64,000 nt of DNA from Fervidobacterium pennivorans DSM 9078 (GTDB taxonomy: Bacteria; Thermotogota; Thermotogae; Thermotogales; Fervidobacteriaceae). Of this stretch, positions 23,490 to 31,319 are shown in pieces. Position numbers and translations under genes: made by a program. The stretch spans positions 636,001 to 700,000 of the forward strand of contig NC_017095.1 of the NCBI RefSeq assembly GCF_000235405.2. The letters run 5' to 3'. Under the pieces are notes generated by a model, which was given only the letters and a program-made list of their open reading frames with translations, had not been told where the DNA came from and searched no databases. Numbering within the stretch: the stretch's first letter is position 1; each line of letters opens with the position of its first letter.

Positions 23490-23520
23490 ACCCATCCCGA
23501 AAGGGATGGGGTTTCTTTTT
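23490..23520 (+). terminator. Intrinsic terminator after the prepilin gene
   Basis: 8-bp stem CCCATCCC / GGGATGGG (23491-23498, 23503-23510), GAAA tetraloop, tail GTTTCTTTTT. Confidence 0.9.
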
Positions 23521-23525
23521 AATAT

Positions 23526-23790
23526 GATAGTGTTAACTTGTAGTGATGAAAGAGTGTAAGTGTGAAAAAATGAGATTGATATTACCATTGTGCATTTTCC
23601 AAAGATTCTTGACTACACAAAAACCTTTTGAGCGTTTTTGTATAAGCTGGTGGAACCGCATTTGGGACAGGAGAGTGTTGAGTTGTTCATCTTGGAGAAC
23701 CTCGTTTGTCAAGAGTTGGTTGGAGGGTGTCCCCTCTTTAAAGGACAATGCGGTTTTTGGAAAGTTTCAATACTTTTAGTTAACATTATC
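23526..23790. mobile_element. 265-bp internally deleted derivative (MITE-like) of the IS at 14.0 kb
   Basis: Left about 100 bp match the left end of the full IS and the right about 155 bp match its right end; the middle (about 794 bp) is gone, with the join near 23630. Both terminal repeats remain. Flanks are an exact 8-bp duplication TTTAATAT (23518-23525 and 23791-23798). On the minus strand it still encodes FCVVKNLWKMHNGNIN, the transposase C-terminus, out of context. It could be moved only by transposase supplied from elsewhere. Confidence 0.92.
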
Positions 23791-23798
23791 TTTAATAT

Positions 23799-24130
23799 TG
23801 CAGGGTTTTTTCATTGAAGATGGAACAAAAAGATTCTTTGAACGGTTTTTACTCTCCTTAGGTCTAATAGATTGTAGTACTACTCAGAGATTGCTTTTTA
23901 AATGTGTCAAAAATTGTTTGCTTTGATTACATGAACGTGAGATGAACTTAAGGCACGGGGAAAGGCCGGGAACCCGGTGAGAGAGATGAAGATTTTTGGC
24001 TTGACATGGGTATCCTTTTGTGTTGGAAAAACGCAGACTCGAAGAGTATATTGCCCCCCCTTGCCAAACCTCCTTTCTCAAGTGGTGGTATTAGCGGGTA
24101 GAGATGTTATCTATGATAAGTTATTGAAAA
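23799..24130. other. Gene-free stretch with an unexplained GC-rich patch
   Basis: No gene with an RBS. About 23952-23984 is markedly GC-rich (core GGCCGGGAACCCGG), with a self-complementary centre. One plus-strand frame through it reads ELKARGKAGNPVREMKIFG and stays open for some 100 codons without a credible start; it could be the tail of a lost gene or transposase, or a structured RNA. I cannot decide. Confidence 0.35.
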
Positions 24131-24158
24131 AACCATCCCAACAGGGGATGGGTTTTTT
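24131..24158. terminator. Bidirectional terminator
   Basis: Stem AACCATCCC / GGGATGGGTT with a 5-nt loop (24140-24144), T-run on the plus side (24153-24158) and A-run on the other side. It most likely ends the leftward gene at 24171. Confidence 0.8.
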
Positions 24159-24170
24159 AAAAAAAAGAGC

Positions 24171-24731
24171 CTATTTTACAATTCCCGCAATACAAGTCGT
24201 TGTTTTTCTTGGAATCATAAGTCCTGTATCAAGCACTGTGATTTTGTCTGTAACACCAAGTAGTTCGACGTAAGTCTTGTTCACAGTTATGTGCAAATCA
24301 CCGTATCCCGGGGAAAATCTCATTGTTAGCTCGCAGTTGTTACGACTTTTGAAAATCTGTTCAAAAGTGTCATTGAGCTTTTCAATAGCTTCAGAACCCC
24401 AGGCGTCGAGTAACATAGCCTCAAGCGTTGATGTTTGCGAAAGATTTTCGATTTCTTCGTCGAGAGTGTTTCCTAGTGTGGAAATGAAAACCAGGAATGT
24501 ATCGTACTGTTTAAATTTCCCAGGTATTGCAGTTTCCGGAATTTGGTCTTTTTTGAAAACATCCCAGTAAACAAACGGTTTTGCTACTTCTAATCCTTTT
24601 AGATATATCTTGTTTGCAATCTCCAATAACTTTTCATCATCTATAGCCTTTGAATAAATCACACCCGCACGTGCAAGGAAGATTTTTTTGGAAGGCATAT
24701 ATTGATACTTTTCGGGGATAAAGATTTGCAG
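24171..24731 (-). CDS. Stand-alone methionine synthase activation-domain protein
   Basis: About 186 residues. The C-terminal half carries the AdoMet-binding signature of the MetH activation domain: MRFSPGYGDLHITVNK (about 137-152) and LDTGLMIPRKTTTCIAGI. Free-standing members exist in Thermotoga (TM0269). In MetH this domain reductively methylates cob(II)alamin; here no B12 or homocysteine domain is attached or adjacent. The RBS GGAGGTG ends 6 bp before CTG at 24731, in frame, with no ATG/GTG/TTG downstream until residue 12; a TTG at 24746 would overlap the RBS. The start is therefore probably CTG. Confidence 0.82.
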   Translation of the reverse strand: MQIFIPEKYQYMPSKKIFLARAGVIYSKAIDDEKLLEIANKIYLKGLEVAKPFVYWDVFKKDQIPETAIPGKFKQYDTFLVFISTLGNTLDEEIENLSQTSTLEAMLLDAWGSEAIEKLNDTFEQIFKSRNNCELTMRFSPGYGDLHITVNKTYVELLGVTDKITVLDTGLMIPRKTTTCIAGIVK

Positions 24732-24854
24732 TTCAACCACCTCCAATTGTTTGGTGATAAAATATATTGTAAGATGTTATGTAAGGTTTCTTTGGTTCAT
24801 ATGATATCACAAAGCTTTGCTAAAGTTAAGATACTGTAATAGGAGGTATATCTT

Positions 24855-25310
24855 ATGAATAAACCTATCGGGATTGAAAATCCTGAAGTTTGCAAGATTT
24901 GTGGTGGAAAATGTTGTAAAACATACCCTGGACTTGCGACACCTGAAGATTTTGGGGCACCGGATATTGAAAAATTCAGAGAAAATCTGTTCAAAGCCTT
25001 ATCTTCAGGTAGATGGACAGTTGATTGGGTTAGTCAGGAAGAAGGACTATATTTTGTCCGACCTGCCGTTAAAGGATTTGAGGGTAGTGTGTTTGACCAT
25101 AGATATTCGGGTGAATGCACGTTTTTGACACCAACCGGATGTGAGCTTTCATTTGAAACCCGTCCAGAAAGTTGCAGGATGCTTATCCCAAAAATTGATG
25201 AAAGGTGTGATCCTCAAGGCTACACACGAGCTGTGGTGGCACAGCGCTGGAAGGAATATTATGATATTTTGATTGATGTAGCCATTGATGTAGAAAATTC
25301 CAACTTTTGA
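24855..25310 (+). CDS. YkgJ-family Cys-cluster protein
   Basis: 151 residues, ATG with AGGAGG upstream. The N-terminal CKICGGKCCKTYPG (residues 13-26) and a later pair around GECTFLTPTGCELSFETRPESC match the YkgJ/CxxCxxxCC family of putative zinc- or iron-chelating proteins. The role is not established. It is followed 14 bp later by a flavodoxin gene, so a redox or metal-centre task is plausible but is inference. Confidence 0.8.
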   Translation: MNKPIGIENPEVCKICGGKCCKTYPGLATPEDFGAPDIEKFRENLFKALSSGRWTVDWVSQEEGLYFVRPAVKGFEGSVFDHRYSGECTFLTPTGCELSFETRPESCRMLIPKIDERCDPQGYTRAVVAQRWKEYYDILIDVAIDVENSNF

Positions 25311-25324
25311 AAGGGGGTTAGGGT

Positions 25325-25816
25325 ATGAAGAGCATAGTTATCTTCTATTCTCTTGATGGCCACACGAAGTTTGTTGCCGAGTTATTGGCACAAGAATTAA
25401 CGGCAGATTTAGTTGAACTTGAGTTAGTAAAACCTTTCCCAATGAAAGGGTTCAAGAAATACTTCTGGTGTGGGAAATCCTCGGTCTTCAGAGAAAAACC
25501 TGCACTGAAAACTAAAATTCCAAATCTACAAGAATACGACCTGATAGTAATTGGCACTCCTGTGTGGGCAGGAAATTGCGCCTCACCTATCAATACGCTA
25601 TTGTCTATAATGAGCAATGAGCAAAAACTTCAAGGAAAAAAAGTAGGTATCGTTGTTACAAACGGTGGTGGAACTATCAAAAGATGTGTGAAACAGATAA
25701 AAGAAGCTCTTCAAAACAACGAGTTCTTAGAACCTCTCCATTTCGTTAATCCATCAAAAGAGGATAAAGATGAAATCATCAAAAAGATTCGAGAGTGGGT
25801 CCAAGCCGTAAACTAA
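25325..25816 (+). CDS. Flavodoxin-family protein
   Basis: 163 residues, ATG with AAAGGGGG upstream. Flavodoxin fold: N-terminal strand and FMN-phosphate loop IFYSLDGHTKFVAELLA, then DLIVIGTPVWAGNCASPINT for the isoalloxazine loop and GVVTNGGG-like VGIVVTNGGGTI. It would bind FMN and act as electron carrier or small quinone/NADPH-type reductase. It lies in a two-gene unit with the YkgJ-like gene. Confidence 0.87.
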   Translation: MKSIVIFYSLDGHTKFVAELLAQELTADLVELELVKPFPMKGFKKYFWCGKSSVFREKPALKTKIPNLQEYDLIVIGTPVWAGNCASPINTLLSIMSNEQKLQGKKVGIVVTNGGGTIKRCVKQIKEALQNNEFLEPLHFVNPSKEDKDEIIKKIREWVQAVN

Positions 25817-25831
25817 GGGTAGTGTTTGTAG

Positions 25832-26347
25832 TTAACCATTTTGTCTAAGCAAATTCCCATTGCAATCTATAGCTACAACCAATGGAAAATCTTTTACAGT
25901 GATTTCATAAATTGCTTCTGGTCCGAGTTCTTCAAATGCAACGATTTTCCAATCTAAGATTTTTTCCGATAGATATGCAGCACATCCGCTCGGAGCAACT
26001 AAATATGGTGCTCTGTATTTCTTTATAGCCTCTATTGCCTCATGTGTTCTTTCTCCTTTACCAATAGTTGCAATTACACCTTTTGAAAGTGTGTATTCTA
26101 AGAATTTATCCATCCTTTTTGACGTCGTTGGACCTATTACCATCCTACCATTGGAAAATGTAGGACCCGCGTAGAAGATAATCTTACCATATAGAGATAT
26201 TGGCAGTTTGCCTGTTTCTCTTTCTTCTTCGATAATCCTTTTATGCGCTGCATCACGCATTACTAATAGAGTTCCAGAATAGTAAAACGATTCTCCTGCC
26301 TTCAAATTGCGTAAATCGCAGAGAGCAATTTTATCTATTTTATTCAT
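25832..26347 (-). CDS. Fumarate hydratase class I, beta subunit
   Basis: 171 residues from the ATG at 26347, which lies 8 bp inside the end of the alpha gene. Motifs of the swivelling beta domain: YYSGTLLVMRDAAHKRI, FYAGPT, GPTTSKRMDKFLE and APSGCAAYLSE. With the alpha subunit it forms a two-subunit oxygen-sensitive [4Fe-4S] hydro-lyase. Fumarase is the usual function; L-tartrate dehydratase uses the same architecture, so the substrate is inferred. The longer frame to 26389 has no RBS. Confidence 0.9.
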   Translation of the reverse strand: MNKIDKIALCDLRNLKAGESFYYSGTLLVMRDAAHKRIIEEERETGKLPISLYGKIIFYAGPTFSNGRMVIGPTTSKRMDKFLEYTLSKGVIATIGKGERTHEAIEAIKKYRAPYLVAPSGCAAYLSEKILDWKIVAFEELGPEAIYEITVKDFPLVVAIDCNGNLLRQNG

Positions 26348-27173
26348 TGATAACCACTCTCCCTGTGCGTGAGAGGTAGCAATCCACACTTATCGCGATG
26401 GGAAGTGTTGCTATGTGAGTAGGATAAGCGTATACCTTAACGCTTTGACAAGTGGGTCCAAAGCCCAGTGCCTGAACGCCGATGTGGAGTTCGTTTATGA
26501 GCGAATGTAGTTTTTGTGCTAAATCATCGTACCTTTCAAGATAAGGCAATTTGGGAAAATATTCATCTGTAAACAAGGCAAACCTTGAGATAAGTATGGC
26601 CATATCAGCTGTCCCACCGATACCTATACCAACGTTGATTGGAGGGCAAGCATTTGGTCCGTTCTTTAAAATATGCTGGACCACGATGTTGATTACATCG
26701 TCCTCAGTAGATGATGGCGGTATCATGTAAAGTGCAGATAAGTTTTCGCTTCCTCCACCTTTGGCAATCATCCAAATTTCTAATCCATCAGAAGTTTCAA
26801 CTTCAAACTCATGAATTATTGCTGGTAAATTATCACCCTTGTTCTTTCTTAAATAAAGTGGATCCAAAACTGTACTTTTTCGGTAGCCATTCTTTTCGTA
26901 AGTATCTTTAACAACTCTGAACAGAGTTTTTTGTAAAGATTCCTCAAGCGACAGGTTGTAAGGTTTAAATACAAAGAACTCAACAATTCCGGTGTCTTGA
27001 CAGAGTGGTATTTTCTTTTCTTTTGCAATCTTTATATTTTCTCTGATTTCATTTGCAAAGGGTCCTGTGTAACTTTCAAAAAGCCGTTGGGTATTCGGAT
27101 TGAGATTTGTGTTGATTTCTTCTAGTTTTTCCTGAACTTTTTCGTATATATTTTGACTTTTGATAATTTTCAT
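26340..27173 (-). CDS. Fumarate hydratase class I, alpha subunit
   Basis: 277 residues from the ATG at 27173 (AGGAGGAAGGAAT upstream). Cluster-binding and active-site segments: IPLCQDTGIVEFF, AKGGGSENLSALYM, NACPPINVGIGIGGTADMA and LGFGPTCQSVKVYAYPTH; the three Cys in CQDTG, ACP and TCQ fit the three iron ligands. It acts with the beta subunit encoded just downstream. MATE gene 30 bp upstream on the same strand, so the three probably share a transcript. Confidence 0.92.
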   Translation of the reverse strand: MKIIKSQNIYEKVQEKLEEINTNLNPNTQRLFESYTGPFANEIRENIKIAKEKKIPLCQDTGIVEFFVFKPYNLSLEESLQKTLFRVVKDTYEKNGYRKSTVLDPLYLRKNKGDNLPAIIHEFEVETSDGLEIWMIAKGGGSENLSALYMIPPSSTEDDVINIVVQHILKNGPNACPPINVGIGIGGTADMAILISRFALFTDEYFPKLPYLERYDDLAQKLHSLINELHIGVQALGFGPTCQSVKVYAYPTHIATLPIAISVDCYLSRTGRVVINE

Positions 27174-27202
27174 ATATTCCTTCCTCCTGAAACTGGATGA
27201 TA

Positions 27203-28573
27203 TCATAGGTGTTCTTCATGAACCTCGGGAATCACCAATTCAACGTTTTCTATTGTGACATTTTTTATCCATTTTTCGCTTTTGATTCTGAAAAGAACGA
27301 TAACGGCTTTCACGATTTCATCAGACAAAGTTAGGAAATAGACCCATGGAAGCGATAGTTTCAATACAAATGCACCAAGGAAAGTAAGAGGAATGCCAAT
27401 AGCCCACAGTGTAAGTGTTTCGAGAATGAATGCAAATTTCGCATCACCACCTGCTCGTAATATACCAACAACCCCAACACCGTTGAAAGATTTTATAGGT
27501 GCTCCGATGACCATAACCCACATGGTTGCGGTAAGCATTCTTTTTGTCACAGGGTCTATCTTAAAAGTTGGAAGTAATAAATAGTATACCCCAATAATTA
27601 CAAGTGCGGATGCCAAACCCATTACGGAGTTAATAATTAACATCCTTCTGCTGAACTTGTGAACCCTATCATATTCAAGCCTCCCAATCATTTTTCCAAC
27701 CATCACAGATGCTGCTATGACCAAACCAAAAGTTATTGTCCAAACGTAGTTTTCAAAGGAAGATAGAATGTTTCTTGCAGCGTAGACACGAACTCCCATA
27801 CGTCCAAAAATAATTCCATATGTAGTCATACCCAAAGACCAGGATATTTCATTCAAAGTTGTGGGCGTTGCAAACTCGAAGAATTTCTTTATAAAATTTC
27901 CGTCAATGTGTGAGAAAGTAAAGCTGTATGGAACTCTTAAAAAGGTTGCACGTATTATCTGATAGATTGGGATAAAAAACCTTGCGATAGTGGTCGCAAC
28001 TGCTATCCCCAGTAATCCAAGTTTCGGAAAGCCCAGTAAGCCGTGAATAAGTGTGTATGCAAGAAAAATTTGCAACGCTGTGCCAAAAATGTAAGATTCC
28101 ATAGGTATCAAGGCAAGCTCAATCCCGCGAAGAAGGGTTCTGAACGATATTTCTAAAGCCAAGCCAAAGTATGATATCGAGATGATTCTAAGAAATGGAA
28201 CAGAATTCTGTATCACAGACTTATCATTTGTGAAAATGGCTGAAAAGAATTCAGGAAAGAAAAAAGTAAAAACGAAGAACGCAAGCGCTATTATTAAGGA
28301 GGAGTAGATCATGAGAGTTGAAGCACGTCTTATACCTTCTTCATCCTTTTTACCCCAGTATTGAGAGACAAAAATAGCTCCTCCGGTATTCAGACCGAAT
28401 AGAAAAAGTATGACGAGGAAAGAACCTTGATTTGCAATCCCGTTTATGGTAACTTGCTTTTCTCCCATTTGTGATAAGAAGATAGTAAGGATGAATGTAC
28501 CCGTGTTAGCAATGAGATTCTCCACTGATACCGGAATGGCTATTTTAAGAATATCTTTGACAGTGTTACTCAT
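27203..28573 (-). CDS. MATE-family efflux transporter
   Basis: 456 residues with about 12 hydrophobic helices in two similar halves, opening MSNTVKDILKIAIPVSVENL and with the MATE segment FLFGLNTGGAIFVSQYWGKKDEEG. Members export drugs or metabolites in exchange for Na+ or H+. Given the Na+-type ATP synthase in this window, Na+ coupling is a reasonable guess. First gene of the leftward unit with the fumarase subunits. Confidence 0.9.
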   Translation of the reverse strand: MSNTVKDILKIAIPVSVENLIANTGTFILTIFLSQMGEKQVTINGIANQGSFLVILFLFGLNTGGAIFVSQYWGKKDEEGIRRASTLMIYSSLIIALAFFVFTFFFPEFFSAIFTNDKSVIQNSVPFLRIISISYFGLALEISFRTLLRGIELALIPMESYIFGTALQIFLAYTLIHGLLGFPKLGLLGIAVATTIARFFIPIYQIIRATFLRVPYSFTFSHIDGNFIKKFFEFATPTTLNEISWSLGMTTYGIIFGRMGVRVYAARNILSSFENYVWTITFGLVIAASVMVGKMIGRLEYDRVHKFSRRMLIINSVMGLASALVIIGVYYLLLPTFKIDPVTKRMLTATMWVMVIGAPIKSFNGVGVVGILRAGGDAKFAFILETLTLWAIGIPLTFLGAFVLKLSLPWVYFLTLSDEIVKAVIVLFRIKSEKWIKNVTIENVELVIPEVHEEHL

Positions 28574-28699
28574 ATGTTATCGTCTCACCCCGCGTGTATA
28601 AATGAGAATTTCTTCATTTTGTTCGAAAAACGAAGTTATCACTTCCTATTTTACCATAGAGAGTGTATAATTCAATGTGAGTGAGGAGGTATGGAGAGA

Positions 28700-29470
28700 A
28701 TGATAAAGAAATATGACCTTGGGGTATACCGGTGGGCACTTGTGACAGGTGCTTCCTCTGGAATTGGCAGAGAATTCGCTTTTCACCTTGCCAAAAGAGG
28801 ACTTAACTTAATACTCACTGGAAGAAACTTGAGAGCGTTGACAGAAACGGCAGATGAGATTCACAAAATCTCGAATTCAAGTGTTGTTATTTTGCAAGCA
28901 GACCTTACGAAAGATTTGGATATGATTCTCGATAATACTTCACGGTTCAATATTGATTTGCTCGTAAATAATGCTGGATTTGGACTTTACGGTGATTTCT
29001 TCAGCAATAGTCTTGATGATTATGTCCAGATGATAGAGTTAAACATCTCTTCGTTAACGAAATTAACTCATTACTACGGAAGTGAAATGGCAAAAAGAGA
29101 ATGTGGTGGGATAATAAATGTCGCATCAGTTGCGGGTTTCTTTCCAATTCCTCATTTGGCAGTGTATGGTGCAACAAAGGCTTATGTTTACAACCTTTCA
29201 ATGAGCTTGTGGGCTGAGTTGAAATCCAAAAATGTTCACGTTTTGTGTGTTGCTCCCGGTCCCACTGAGACAAAGTTTTTCGAAAGGGCAAAGATGGAAA
29301 CTAACGGTAAGTTAATGAAACCTGAACTGGTAGTAGCTGGTGCACTAAGGGCATTCGAAAAGGGTAAGCCCTTATACATTCCAGGCTTTGGTAACAAGAT
29401 GACTTACTATTTTGTCAGGAAGTTTTTTGGTGATAAGTTTATAGCGGAGTTCCTGGCTAAGTATTTTTAA
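28700..29470 (+). CDS. Short-chain dehydrogenase/reductase
   Basis: 256 residues from the ATG at 28700; the ATG at 28691 is only 1 bp from GGAGG and is unlikely. Classical SDR: cofactor loop ALVTGASSGIGREFAFHLA (residues 12-30), LVNNAGFGLYG, active-site Ser in NVASVAGF and YGATKAYVYNLS with Tyr/Lys. RNL after the glycine loop (GRNLRALTE) suggests NADP(H). Related to DltE/YqjQ-type oxidoreductases; substrate unknown. Confidence 0.9.
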   Translation: MIKKYDLGVYRWALVTGASSGIGREFAFHLAKRGLNLILTGRNLRALTETADEIHKISNSSVVILQADLTKDLDMILDNTSRFNIDLLVNNAGFGLYGDFFSNSLDDYVQMIELNISSLTKLTHYYGSEMAKRECGGIINVASVAGFFPIPHLAVYGATKAYVYNLSMSLWAELKSKNVHVLCVAPGPTETKFFERAKMETNGKLMKPELVVAGALRAFEKGKPLYIPGFGNKMTYYFVRKFFGDKFIAEFLAKYF

Positions 29471-29503
29471 TGTAAGAATACTTAAACCTCGAAGGTGTGA
29501 AAA

Positions 29504-30676
29504 ATGGTAATCTCAAGTAAAGATGTGAAAACCATATACTTTTGTCCAAGAAAGGCAAAGTTTGAAATAAGACACAGGGAAAGAAATAAAAAATCCCTAT
29601 TGTCTGTTTCTAACTTTCAAACAGACGCTTTTGGTTGTATTCTCGTTGCTGAAGTTGACGAAATCGTTTCTGAAAACCCACTTGTCGTGAAGATATTGAA
29701 AACTGGAAAAAAGCTTTCTGAATACCATATGCTTGAAAGTGCGTTCGTTGGATATGTCATTGAGAGCAACGGAAAAAAGTTGGATGCGATAATAATTGAG
29801 AGCCCTTATTACAGTGTTTCTGTTAACTGGAAACCATACGTTAGTAGAATGCTTTCCATGATAGGGAGTTTCTGTGAAACAGATGAATTCAGGGTAATGA
29901 AGACTCACTTATGTCGAACGTGCCCATTTTCTCCAGAATGTTTCAAGGAAATTGTCAATTCAGAAAGTTTAACATTTTTACACGGTGTAAAAGAAAAGAC
30001 CTTAGAGAAATTGAATTCGTATGGTATTAACACATTAAAAGATGTAATAAATATGAACCCAATAGTTGAGCAACTGCTTGGGAAGGAAAAAGCTAAACGG
30101 CTTGCTGTCCAAGCCAAAAGTATCATAGAAAATAGACCTATACTTATTAGACCTGTCCCGAAGATTTCCGAAGGGTTATATCTCGATATTGAAAGTTATA
30201 CTCCGTTAAATTTTGATTATCTTTTTGGAATACTGGATGATGGTGTTTATATACCATTTTTGGCTTCAGACCCAAGTTCAGAGTCCAATGTCTTTAAAGA
30301 AGTTGTTAATTACATTTCCAAGACAAATAAGCCGGTTTACCATTTTCATAACTACGAGATAAATAGGTTTAAAAAACTGGCTCGGAGATATAACGTTGAA
30401 CTGTCCAAAAACTTTTTTAATCGATTTATCGATGTGTACAAGCTGTATATCGACCACGTAGCCCTGCCAGTTCCTTCTTATTCACTCAAGAGTATAGCAA
30501 GGTACTTTGGCTTTAATTGGCGCACGCAGTTAAACGGTCAGCTTGTGGTTCACTCTTACGCAGAATATCTAACAACTGGAGATAAAAGGATACTCCAAGA
30601 GATACTGACCTACAACGAGGACGATGTGAGAGCTACGGAATTTATCTTGAAAAAACTGATAGAAATTATTGCTTGA
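29504..30676 (+). CDS. TM0106-type RecB-like putative nuclease
   Basis: 390 residues, GAAGGTG upstream of the ATG. N-terminal part is PD-(D/E)XK/RecB-like with CPRKAKFEIRH and a Cys group (TFLCRTCPFSPEC-like, HLCRTCPFSPECF) that may hold an Fe-S cluster; then a helix-hairpin-helix-like stretch; the C-terminal half is an RNase H-like 3'-5' exonuclease domain with LYLDIES, FHNYEINRF and YNEDDVRATEF (DEDD acids). It is the architecture named after Thermotoga TM0106; DNA-processing role is inferred. Confidence 0.85.
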   Translation: MVISSKDVKTIYFCPRKAKFEIRHRERNKKSLLSVSNFQTDAFGCILVAEVDEIVSENPLVVKILKTGKKLSEYHMLESAFVGYVIESNGKKLDAIIIESPYYSVSVNWKPYVSRMLSMIGSFCETDEFRVMKTHLCRTCPFSPECFKEIVNSESLTFLHGVKEKTLEKLNSYGINTLKDVINMNPIVEQLLGKEKAKRLAVQAKSIIENRPILIRPVPKISEGLYLDIESYTPLNFDYLFGILDDGVYIPFLASDPSSESNVFKEVVNYISKTNKPVYHFHNYEINRFKKLARRYNVELSKNFFNRFIDVYKLYIDHVALPVPSYSLKSIARYFGFNWRTQLNGQLVVHSYAEYLTTGDKRILQEILTYNEDDVRATEFILKKLIEIIA

Positions 30677-30740
30677 TTATAAAAAGATATCTTTGGTTTA
30701 AGAAGTACTAGCAAGGTTCGAAATTCAGTTAAATGAGGTA

Positions 30741-31208
30741 TCAGAAAGAAAGCCCAAGAGAGATGTAGAAATACTGAGGTGAAAAGTTGAATTGGAATTC
30801 CGGATCCCCAAATAGATAAAAGAGTCTTACTCCAGTTTCAGCCGTTAGGAACAAAACATTAAGACCTGCGCCTAATTTACCATAGATACCGAGTGTGCCA
30901 TTTTGCGAAAAGTTCATCACGTTACCGACGGTCGTATAAGCAGCACCACGTACGTATAAAAGCCCAAGTGGCAGCTTCAGGTTCAAACCAAACATCAGCT
31001 CGTTCACATCGAACTGTGATACCATACTAAATTCCTGAGTTTCAAAATCATATGAGCCAACTGGATACATCAGAGTGAGTATTCCTGCATCGAATCTTCC
31101 ATACAAAGCGTAAACCTGGTCTTGCAGATTTTCAGCCTGAACACCTATGAACGAAAATCCTGCCGCTGCCATCACCAAAACAACCATCAGTAACAACTTC
31201 CTCACCAT
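30741..31208 (-). CDS. Small secreted beta-barrel-like protein
   Basis: 155 residues: a Sec signal peptide (MVRKLLLMVVLVMAAAGFSF..., cut probably after VQA at about residue 25), then alternating hydrophobic/aromatic strands and a terminal Phe (YFYISLGLSF), the mark of outer-membrane barrels inserted by BamA. I do not recognise a family. In Thermotogota it would sit in the toga. It lies 111 bp downstream of the livM-hydrolase gene on the same strand and could be part of that unit, for instance as a pore. Confidence 0.65.
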   Translation of the reverse strand: MVRKLLLMVVLVMAAAGFSFIGVQAENLQDQVYALYGRFDAGILTLMYPVGSYDFETQEFSMVSQFDVNELMFGLNLKLPLGLLYVRGAAYTTVGNVMNFSQNGTLGIYGKLGAGLNVLFLTAETGVRLFYLFGDPEFQFNFSPQYFYISLGLSF

Positions 31209-31319
31209 AGTTCCCTCCCTTTCGTAATTTGATAAAACATAAATGTTCGAAACCTCTCACACGTCTCCAATAGTTTTGACATGTTCACTATCAAAATCGT
31301 TCAAAAATTTTTATGAAAA

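Noticed and set aside
23533..23748. Small minus-strand frame as an independent gene
   Set aside because: It is the fused ends of the IS transposase gene inside the 265-bp derivative.
23884..24081. 65-codon minus-strand frame in the GC-rich patch
   Set aside because: Low-complexity composition, its start overlaps the RBS-like sequence, and no family pattern; I treat it as chance.
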